From positions 1 to 6,078 of the forward strand of contig CAMPJF010000067.1 in NCBI GenBank assembly GCA_946886725.1: a stretch of 6,078 nt of DNA, written 5' to 3'. The notes under the pieces are model-generated. The model worked only from the letters and a program-made list of their open reading frames with translations. It was not told the DNA's origin and searched no databases. The stretch's first letter is position 1, and each line of letters starts with the position of its first letter. The DNA comes from an uncultured Candidatus Saccharibacteria bacterium (GTDB lineage: Bacteria; Patescibacteria; Saccharimonadia; Saccharimonadales; UBA6022). Shown piece after piece: positions 1 to 4,892 of this stretch. A program made the translations under genes and the position numbers.

Positions 1-50
1 AAGAGTTCGACGATCGTAAAGCCTGATTGTTGTTTGTTTTGATAGTTCAC
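1..50 (-). CDS. Type IV pilin-like protein, N-terminus only (cut by the left edge)
   Basis: Only 16 codons are visible, read from a GTG at 50-48: M-N-Y-Q-N-K-Q-Q-S-G-F-T-I-V-E-L. This is a class III (prepilin peptidase) signal: a short polar leader with one Lys, Gly at the cleavage site, Phe as the first mature residue, and Glu at mature position 5. The following hydrophobic helix lies outside the window. Known family role: after cleavage and N-methylation the helix packs into a pilus or pseudopilus assembled through the inner membrane. The gene starts 58 bp after the stop of the complete pilin gene on the same strand and shares its GFTIVEL block, so the two are probably tandem paralogues. 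GTG is chosen because the frame is closed by a TAG a few codons upstream and no ATG, GTG or TTG lies between the GTG and the cleavage site. The identity of this specific pilin cannot be judged from 16 residues. Confidence 0.8.
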   Translation of the reverse strand, partial: MNYQNKQQSGFTIVEL

Positions 51-57
51 TACCTTT

Positions 58-66
58 AGGATATCA
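58..66 (-). promoter_or_regulatory. Possible extended -10 (TGATATCCT) for the left-edge pilin gene
   Basis: On the minus strand TGA-TATCCT is followed by 7 nt and then the GTG start, so the predicted transcript would begin at or one base before the start codon. TATCCT matches only 4 of 6 consensus bases, and no -35 was identified. The call rests on the upstream TGn and on the same spacing seen at other starts here. The gene could equally be cotranscribed with the upstream pilin. The AAAGG at 53-57 lies only 2 nt from the GTG, too close for a normal Shine-Dalgarno. Confidence 0.35.
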
Positions 67-108
67 TGGCAGATCCGCTAACCGCAACCGATATCAACCA
101 GACCGCGA

Positions 109-741
109 CTAGGGACTTTTTGCCACCATCACCCAGCATTCGGTCACGCCATAGGCTGACGTTGTATACTTTGGACTTCCAGCGGGAGTTAAGGAATTCG
201 ACGCACCATTCTGATATATTAACGGTCGCAAACCGCAATCTTGATTCTCGCCTTCAAGCACGTATTCTAAGGCAATAACATCTGTACTGTCTGCATATTC
301 AGCGTTCACATACGGACCATACGTCACGTCACCATCGGTCGAACGTGCAATCGGGTACTTTACCATAGATGGCTGCGCGACTTGTGCTAACAGCGTGTTA
401 AATGTTGTCGTATCGGACACATATGGACTTCCCATATAAGCGGCGCAATCGCCCCTCCCGTCGCTATTCACGTCGGTATAGCCCGTCCCCATACATGCCC
501 TATCCCAGCCTCCTGCGTGATCCATGGCAGCAATAACATCAACCGGCTTTGTCTTGATGAGGACAATTTTAAGAATATCTTGTTGCTGCCTAGCGTAATC
601 GATACGAGCTACGTTTCTTGCTCGTTGTTGAAATCCATTGTATCCGACCATTATTAATCCTGCGAGAATGCCAATAACTGTAATCGAAACAAGCAGCTCG
701 ACGATGGTAAAACCTGAGTTTTTAATTTCTTGCTTAAGCAT
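109..741 (-). CDS. Type IV pilin-like protein (prepilin with N-methylation motif)
   Basis: A 210-residue exported pilin or pseudopilin. Residues 1-10 (MLKQEIKNSG) are a basic leader ending in the Gly required by prepilin peptidase. The mature protein begins F11-T-I-V-E15, with the conserved Glu at mature position 5, then a hydrophobic helix to about residue 33 and a GYNGFQQRARN segment typical of CPR/Saccharibacteria pilins. The rest (about 45-210) is a soluble globular head with four cysteines (83, 99, 169, 202), enough for two disulfides. It also has a D90-V-N-S-D-G-R-G-D98 loop that resembles a calcium-binding DxNxDGxxD loop. The ATG at 741 is preferred over an in-frame ATG at 798 because it gives a normal 10-residue leader and sits just downstream of an extended -10; the longer form would add 19 non-pilin-like residues. 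A second pilin gene follows downstream. Family assignment is firm. Whether it forms a pilus for adhesion, motility or DNA uptake, or a secretion pseudopilus, cannot be told from this window. Confidence 0.93.
   Translation of the reverse strand: MLKQEIKNSGFTIVELLVSITVIGILAGLIMVGYNGFQQRARNVARIDYARQQQDILKIVLIKTKPVDVIAAMDHAGGWDRACMGTGYTDVNSDGRGDCAAYMGSPYVSDTTTFNTLLAQVAQPSMVKYPIARSTDGDVTYGPYVNAEYADSTDVIALEYVLEGENQDCGLRPLIYQNGASNSLTPAGSPKYTTSAYGVTECWVMVAKSP
448..474 (-). other. Calcium-binding-like loop (DxNxDGxxD) in the pilin head
   Basis: Codons for D90-V-N-S-D-G-R-G-D98 of the pilin place Asp/Asn at loop positions 1, 3, 5 and 9 with Gly at 6. That is the spacing of EF-hand, dockerin and thrombospondin-3 type Ca2+ loops. 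Cys99 directly follows, and Cys83 lies just before. The match is by eye; metal binding is an inference. Confidence 0.5.
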
Positions 742-751
742 AAGTGATTTA

Positions 752-760
752 AGTATACCA
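752..760 (-). promoter_or_regulatory. Extended -10 promoter element (TGGTATACT) of the pilin gene
   Basis: Minus-strand TGG-TATACT carries the TGn extension and a 5-of-6 match to TATAAT. It is followed by 10 nt and the ATG at 741, so transcription would start near 745 and leave a leader of about 4 nt. A GTGACA (5 of 6 to TTGACA) lies on the same strand at 782-777, with a 19-nt spacer that is slightly long but tolerable with an extended -10. No Shine-Dalgarno is possible in so short a leader. Confidence 0.65.
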
Positions 761-828
761 CTACCTGGCCACGGAGTGTCACAAAATTCACAACCCAAAC
801 ATCATAGCAACACTACCAGGAGTAGAGG

Positions 829-834
829 TATACT
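829..834 (+). promoter_or_regulatory. -10 element (TATACT) placed for a leaderless rarA transcript
   Basis: TATACT ends 6 nt before the rarA ATG at 841, so the usual -10 to +1 distance puts the transcription start on the A of the start codon. No good -35 was found at the 16-18 nt spacing. The purine-rich AGGAGTAGAGG at 818-828 lies 12 nt or more upstream of the ATG and would be outside such a transcript; it could act as a distant ribosome binding site only if transcription began further upstream. Confidence 0.55.
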
Positions 835-840
835 GTAAGT

Positions 841-2013
841 ATGCAGCGAATCCCCCTAGCCGAACGAATGCGACCAGCAAGCCTCGATGAGGTGATTGGG
901 CAAACACATCTGCTAGGTGATGGCGAGATCCTACGCCAAATCGTTCGCCGCAAAGAACCCGTCAGCCTGATATTATGGGGACCGCCAGGAAGCGGCAAGA
1001 CAACGCTAGCCCGCATTATTGCCCGTGAGGTTAATGCCGAATTTATCGAATTGTCAGCGGTGACCAGCGGCAAAAAGGACGTTGAAAAAGTCGTCGAGCA
1101 TGCCCGGCAAAACTGGAACCTACAGCTACGCACGATCTTATTCGTCGATGAGATCCATCGATTCAACAAAGCGCAGCAGGATGCGTTCTTGCCGCATGTC
1201 GAATCGGGGCTAATAACCCTTATCGGTGCGACAACAGAAAACCCGAGTTTTGAGATCATCACGCCATTACTTTCGCGCAGTAGAGTCCTTGTTCTGCACC
1301 CCCTAGAAAAGGATGCGATCATTGCGATTTTAAAGCGCGCACTAAAAGACGAAAAAAAGACGAAAAATGTCACGCCAAAAGCACTAGATTACTTGGCCGA
1401 ACTTGCCGGTGGCGATGCGCGAGTGGCACTTGGCAATCTGGAGCTTGCTCTCTCTATGAATGAAAAGGTCACGCCGGAAGTGGTAAAAGTCGCTGCACAA
1501 AAGCGCATCCCTGGCTACGACAAAAAAGGCGATATGCACTATAACGTCATTAGTGCATTCATTAAAAGTATGCGCGGTAGCAATGTTGACGCCACGCTTT
1601 ATTACCTCGCACGGATGATTGACGCCGGCGAAGATCCAAAATTCATTGCGCGGCGTATGGTAATATTTGCAAGCGAAGACATCGGACTAGCGGGAAACGG
1701 TGCGCTCGGGCTTGCACTAAATGCCTTTCAGGCGGTTGAGCGGGTCGGCATGCCCGAAAGTGGATACATCCTGTTTCATGTTGCCACTGCACTCGCAAAA
1801 TCTGAAAAATCGCGCAAAACTAGCGATGCAATGTACCGCGCCCAAGCCCTAGCAAAACAATACCCTGACAGCCCCGTTCCCATTCATTTGCGTAATGCAC
1901 CGACGAAGCTTATGAAGGATTTAGGCTATGGCAAGGATTACAAGTGGGAAGCGGATTTTAAACACAATAAAGGGTTTTTGCCCGACGATCTGAACGGCGA
2001 AACTATTTTTTAG
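841..2013 (+). CDS. rarA: Replication-associated recombination protein A (RarA/MgsA), AAA+ ATPase
   Basis: A cytoplasmic AAA+ ATPase of the RarA/MgsA/WRNIP1 family, related to clamp-loader subunits. The family works at stalled or gapped replication forks and interacts with SSB. Visible motifs over 390 residues: the family N-terminus P-L-A-E-R-M-R-P (5-12); Walker A GPPGSGKT (47-54); Walker B LFVDEIH (100-106) running into RFNKAQQDAFLPHVE; sensor-1 region GATTENPSF (129-137); LLSRSRV (143-149), probably with the arginine finger; and GDARVALGNLE (191-201) with the sensor-2 Arg. The MgsA tetramerisation region follows (HYNVISAFIKSMRGSNVDA, then GEDPKFIARR and ASEDIGLA, about 233-285), and near the C-terminus HLRNAPTKLMKDLGYGKDY (349-367). 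It is shorter than E. coli RarA (447 aa) at both ends, mainly lacking the C-terminal extension. The ATG at 841 is chosen because homology begins at residue 5. The 3' end overlaps the converging glycosyltransferase gene by 11 bp. Confidence 0.97.
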   Translation: MQRIPLAERMRPASLDEVIGQTHLLGDGEILRQIVRRKEPVSLILWGPPGSGKTTLARIIAREVNAEFIELSAVTSGKKDVEKVVEHARQNWNLQLRTILFVDEIHRFNKAQQDAFLPHVESGLITLIGATTENPSFEIITPLLSRSRVLVLHPLEKDAIIAILKRALKDEKKTKNVTPKALDYLAELAGGDARVALGNLELALSMNEKVTPEVVKVAAQKRIPGYDKKGDMHYNVISAFIKSMRGSNVDATLYYLARMIDAGEDPKFIARRMVIFASEDIGLAGNGALGLALNAFQAVERVGMPESGYILFHVATALAKSEKSRKTSDAMYRAQALAKQYPDSPVPIHLRNAPTKLMKDLGYGKDYKWEADFKHNKGFLPDDLNGETIF

Positions 2014-3247
2014 TCTTTTTTGGCTTGGATGCTGAGCTATTTTGCCCCGATACGGCAGATTTCGCACTGAGCTTGATGGCTTGCTTATATCGTGCAAGAT
2101 ACGACGTCGCCATCACATCCTTAGAAAATTTATCAATTACCGACTGACGACATACTGCAGGGTCGATTTCGTCAACTCGCCCCATGTATTCGAGAAACTC
2201 CGCTTCGGTGTCCGCTAAAAATCCATTGACGCCATGCTCGATTATTTCTGGCATCGCACCGCGGTTCATCGCGATCACTGGCGTTCCACAGGCAAGCGCT
2301 TCGATAACCGCCATTCCAAAAGGCTCTTCCCAGTCAATAGGAAATAGTAGCGCCTTTGCTTCACTAATAAACTTATTCTTGCGTGCGCCCTTTAAATTAC
2401 CCGAAAAGGTAATCTTTGGATAGCGCAGTGTGTACGACAAAATGTGGTCGCTGTAATAGCGAAACTCTGCCATGTTGCGATAATTGCTCATCGGATTAGC
2501 GAGCTCAAAAAGCAGTTTACGACTGGATTCTATACCTGCCACCGTGCCTGCCATGCGAAGGCGGGATTTTGTTTTAGCAGCCAACTTGACGGCAATGTGC
2601 TGCCCCTTATCGTGCGAGAAGCGCGCTAAGGTAATAAAGTAATTTTTCTTATTCGCCACAAACGGAAAATGATCGACGTCAATCGCATTGTAGACGGGCG
2701 GTAAGATATACGGCTGCAAAGCTTTTGGCGCCGGCTGCATCAATGCCTCTGAAATACCAATAATAAAACTACGCCCCATATGCTGCGCCATCTGCTCCCA
2801 GTAGGGCCTGTTATCGGGAAGACCTTGCGCAAGCATCTCCTTGGTCGAGAAAGGCGGGCCATGATGAGTATGTACAATTGGTGGTATCTCGGGATCGGCC
2901 GATGCCCAAGCAAGAAGTTGCGGACCGATGTATCCGTTATGGTCATGAATGATATCAAATCCACCGTCCTCTTTAATTTTTGTCAGCGCAAACTGCATGT
3001 GCGCGGCCATGATTGGCAACGTCTCGTAGCCGGGGCGATGAATCTCTTTGAACTGCTCGGTTTTATACAACGAGTGCGTCTTGACCCCGCGTGTCTTGTG
3101 CTCGCCGTTTGCAAATATCTCAACCTCAACGTCAAGTTTTTTTAGCCCATCAATCAAGCCATCCAGAACAAGTTCTATACCCCCATACCCTTTAATTGGC
3201 AGGGCTAACCATGGAGGTGCAATTATTGCGACGCGCAGTCGTGACAT
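2003..3247 (-). CDS. GT4-family (GT-B fold) glycosyltransferase
   Basis: A 414-residue retaining glycosyltransferase of the GT4 type. In this family two Rossmann-like domains transfer a sugar from a nucleotide-sugar donor to an acceptor. The N-terminal domain begins RVAIIAPPW (5-13), with an acceptor-side glycine loop GYGGIE (20-25) and DIIHDHNGYIG (98-108). The C-terminal donor domain starts around TLARFSHDKGQ (206-216). It holds the diagnostic EX7E motif E308-PFGMAVI-E316, then ALACGTPVIA and GVNGFLAD. A stretch of roughly 20 extra residues around 241-262 separates the first donor-domain strand from FSGNLKG and seems longer than in typical GT4 enzymes. The tail (about 392-414) is Ser/Lys-rich and ends KPKKTKK. 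There is no signal peptide or membrane helix, so a cytoplasmic or membrane-peripheral location is likely. The neighbouring alpha-glucosidase and trehalase suggest a role in alpha-glucan or trehalose-type chemistry, but donor and acceptor cannot be read from sequence; a cell-envelope glycan role is equally possible. Confidence 0.9.
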   Translation of the reverse strand: MSRLRVAIIAPPWLALPIKGYGGIELVLDGLIDGLKKLDVEVEIFANGEHKTRGVKTHSLYKTEQFKEIHRPGYETLPIMAAHMQFALTKIKEDGGFDIIHDHNGYIGPQLLAWASADPEIPPIVHTHHGPPFSTKEMLAQGLPDNRPYWEQMAQHMGRSFIIGISEALMQPAPKALQPYILPPVYNAIDVDHFPFVANKKNYFITLARFSHDKGQHIAVKLAAKTKSRLRMAGTVAGIESSRKLLFELANPMSNYRNMAEFRYYSDHILSYTLRYPKITFSGNLKGARKNKFISEAKALLFPIDWEEPFGMAVIEALACGTPVIAMNRGAMPEIIEHGVNGFLADTEAEFLEYMGRVDEIDPAVCRQSVIDKFSKDVMATSYLARYKQAIKLSAKSAVSGQNSSASKPKKTKK

Positions 3248-3255
3248 TTTTTATA

Positions 3256-3264
3256 CTCCCCTTT
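3256..3264 (-). promoter_or_regulatory. Strong Shine-Dalgarno (AAAGGGGAG) of the glycosyltransferase gene
   Basis: Minus-strand AAAGGGGAG lies 8 nt upstream of the ATG at 3247, normal Shine-Dalgarno spacing. It fixes this start and is the only convincing ribosome binding site visible in the window. Confidence 0.8.
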
Positions 3265-3307
3265 CAAGTAGGAAAATTAAAGCATAATCTTTGAACATTC
3301 TAGTCAT

Positions 3308-3316
3308 ATTATAGCA
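3308..3316 (-). promoter_or_regulatory. Consensus extended -10 (TGCTATAAT) for the glycosyltransferase gene
   Basis: Minus-strand TGC-TATAAT is a perfect TATAAT with the TGn extension. It predicts a start near 3301 and a leader of about 54 nt that contains the Shine-Dalgarno. No clear -35 was seen, which is acceptable for an extended -10. A second weaker -10 (TATGCT, 3281-3286) lies inside the leader. The element sits 11 bp from the oppositely directed -10 of the glucosidase gene, so the two polymerase footprints must overlap. Confidence 0.65.
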
Positions 3317-3324
3317 CGCGGTTG

Positions 3325-3330
3325 TATACT
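3325..3330 (+). promoter_or_regulatory. -10 element (TATACT) placed for a near-leaderless glucosidase transcript
   Basis: TATACT ends 7 nt before the ATG at 3338, putting the predicted transcription start within one base of the start codon. No Shine-Dalgarno is visible upstream of the ATG. The same hexamer is found before rarA (6 nt from the ATG) and the pilin gene (10 nt). The -35 position (around 3302-3307) shows no consensus match and overlaps the opposing promoter. Confidence 0.6.
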
Positions 3331-3337
3331 AGATAGT

Positions 3338-4870
3338 ATGGATGAGTTAGTCAGCGACCCCCAGCAACCGCCGATAGGCTTCAAACTTCTCCCCGGTGAG
3401 CATCTCCTTTTACCGGTCATTACCCATGCTCAGCGCGTCTTCGCCAACCAGCCCTCAAGCTTAAAGCAAATTCTTCGCCTGACTGGCGCCGACCACCCAG
3501 ACAATATCGGCAAACACGGGCCGAGTATCGCTGCGCTCGCCTTTGAAACCGATGCTTTAGCTAACGAAATTGTCGAAACTCCCGACCATCTGCGCCTGTA
3601 TGAGATCTTTTTCGGACGAGACGGTCTGCGCGTGGCGATCGATCTAATATCAAGCTACCCAGAACTCGCTCGCGCCACAACACTCAAGCTCGCCGAGCAA
3701 CAGGGCGTCGAAGATCACGTAAACCGCGAAGAGGAACTGGGCCGGATATTGCACGAGTTTCGTGATCCGAACGATCCGATTGCAATTGACCTAACTGAAA
3801 GACTAGGCTGGGAATGGCCGTACTACGGATCGGTAGATGCCACACCTGAGTTTATTCGCACACTGACCGCCTACTGCAAGCGCACCGAAGAAAATCGAGC
3901 ATTCCTTTCGCAGGAGTACGTCGATCGCCAAGGTAACACCCACGCGATGACCCATGCTCTCGAAATGGCACTGGCATGGATCAACCGTCGTCTCAGCAGT
4001 AATCCCGAGGGCCTGCTTGAATATAAAGCAGCAATCCCAAAGGGTATCGAGAACCAAGTCTGGAAAGATTCTTGGGATGCTTATCATCACGCCGACGGCA
4101 CGATCGCCAATCATAATAAAGGCATTGCCTCGGTTGAAGTTCAGGTCACGACTTATGATGCGCTCATTGATGCCGCCGAATTGTTTGAGGATGCACTTGA
4201 CCAGCCCGAGCAAGCGCAAGAGCTGCGCGCACAAGCTGCACGCCTAAAACAAACGATAATCTCAACATTCTGGACCGATGATAAGGGTGGCTATTTCGTT
4301 CTGGGCACCGATCGCGATGATCACGGACAATTACGTCAACTAAAGATTCGCACATCGAACATGGGACACGTGCTCAATTCTCGCCTGCTTGACGGGGATG
4401 ACCCCGAAGACATTCGTATGCGCGAAGCTGTCGCCAAGCACATCATGTCGCCCGAGATGCTAAATGTTAGTGGTATTCGCACGCTTGCAAGCGATGAATT
4501 CAGGTTTCGCCCTGGCTCGTACCATAACGGTAGCGTCTGGCTATGGGACACGCACCACATAGCGAAAGGGATGCGTCGCCATGGCTACCATGACGAGGCT
4601 GACGAACTCGACCGTCGCATCCTTAACGTCGTCAACGTCACGCACATGTTCCCCGAATACGTGCGCGGCGACGATAGCGACACGCCTAGTATTAACCAGC
4701 AAACGATCATTGTGTGGGACGAAATTCATCAACGCGAAAACAAAGTCGATCAGCCCCCACAAGAAGTCCAGGCCTGGTCGGTTGCGGTCATTTTGGCCAC
4801 GAAGAAGCGTCTTCAGCGACGCGGCGTTGATCTAGACACCTATGACCTTAGTATTAAAACAGCGGCCTAG
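3338..4870 (+). CDS. Amylo-alpha-1,6-glucosidase / glycogen-debranching-type glycoside hydrolase
   Basis: A 510-residue (alpha/alpha)6 six-hairpin glycosidase resembling the C-terminal glucosidase domain of glycogen debranching enzymes. Diagnostic blocks in order: FFGRDGLRVAIDL (91-103), PELARATTLKLAEQQG (108-123), ELGRILHEFR (133-142), YYGSVDATP (162-170), NQVWKDSWDA (239-248), IASVEVQ (263-269), RTSNMGHVL (338-346), SGIRTLAS (378-385), SYHNGSVWLWDTHHIAKG (394-411), FPEYVRGD (438-445) and VQAWS (477-481). By analogy with the family, D244 (in WKDS) and E440 (in FPE) are candidate general acid and base; this is inferred. The N-terminal beta-sandwich domain common in bacterial debranching enzymes is absent, since catalytic-domain similarity begins by about residue 60. 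There is no signal peptide, so it is probably cytoplasmic, releasing glucose from branched or linear alpha-glucooligosaccharides; the exact substrate is unknown. It diverges from the glycosyltransferase and converges with trehalase. The ATG at 3338 follows a TATACT by 7 nt. The stop TAG lies in the loop of a terminator hairpin. Confidence 0.88.
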   Translation: MDELVSDPQQPPIGFKLLPGEHLLLPVITHAQRVFANQPSSLKQILRLTGADHPDNIGKHGPSIAALAFETDALANEIVETPDHLRLYEIFFGRDGLRVAIDLISSYPELARATTLKLAEQQGVEDHVNREEELGRILHEFRDPNDPIAIDLTERLGWEWPYYGSVDATPEFIRTLTAYCKRTEENRAFLSQEYVDRQGNTHAMTHALEMALAWINRRLSSNPEGLLEYKAAIPKGIENQVWKDSWDAYHHADGTIANHNKGIASVEVQVTTYDALIDAAELFEDALDQPEQAQELRAQAARLKQTIISTFWTDDKGGYFVLGTDRDDHGQLRQLKIRTSNMGHVLNSRLLDGDDPEDIRMREAVAKHIMSPEMLNVSGIRTLASDEFRFRPGSYHNGSVWLWDTHHIAKGMRRHGYHDEADELDRRILNVVNVTHMFPEYVRGDDSDTPSINQQTIIVWDEIHQRENKVDQPPQEVQAWSVAVILATKKRLQRRGVDLDTYDLSIKTAA

Positions 4871-4888
4871 TGTGCCGCTGTTTTAATA
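4852..4888. terminator. Bidirectional intrinsic terminator between glucosidase and trehalase genes
   Basis: A perfect 15-bp inverted repeat (arms 4852-4866 and 4874-4888, loop CTAGTGT) has a GC-rich core (CAGCGGC/GCCGCTG) flanked by AAAA on one side and TTTT on the other. Either strand therefore gives a hairpin ending in a short U-run. It serves both converging genes: its left arm encodes the last codons of the glucosidase, whose TAG (4868-4870) is in the loop, and it begins 4 bp past the trehalase stop. The U-tract is short and interrupted (TTTTAATA), so termination may be incomplete. Confidence 0.85.
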
Positions 4889-4892
4889 TGAT

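Noticed and set aside
53..57. AAAGG as a Shine-Dalgarno for the left-edge pilin
   Set aside because: It is only 2 nt from the GTG start, too close for normal pairing with 16S rRNA.
66..278. A 70-codon plus-strand frame opposite the pilin 3' end
   Set aside because: It has no ribosome binding site, promoter or domain, and overlaps the pilin coding sequence and the promoter-like region of the next pilin.
742..798. An upstream in-frame ATG at 798 that would lengthen the pilin to 229 residues
   Set aside because: The extra 19 residues are not leader-like, would place the prepilin cleavage site 29 residues in, and overlap the -10 and -35 elements. The ATG at 741 gives a standard 10-residue leader.
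1345..1370. An A-rich direct repeat (AAAGACG twice, followed by A-runs) inside rarA
   Set aside because: It encodes a Lys-rich linker (KDEKKTKN) in frame; such runs are common and there is no sign of frameshifting or phase variation.
813..1373. A 186-codon open frame antisense to rarA
   Set aside because: It is rich in Arg, Ser and Cys with no recognisable domain, and lies wholly opposite a strongly conserved AAA+ gene; it is a shadow frame.
1965..2021. A terminator at the rarA/GT4 junction
   Set aside because: The only stem I can draw (GGG/CCC around 1971-1982) is 3 bp and far too weak, and the T-runs have no hairpin before them.
2780..3145. A 121-codon open frame antisense to the glycosyltransferase gene
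   Set aside because: No domain or plausible start signal; it lies opposite conserved GT4 coding sequence.
3803..4234. A 143-codon open frame antisense to the glucosidase gene
   Set aside because: No recognisable motif; it lies opposite the conserved YYGSVDATP and WKDS region of the real gene.
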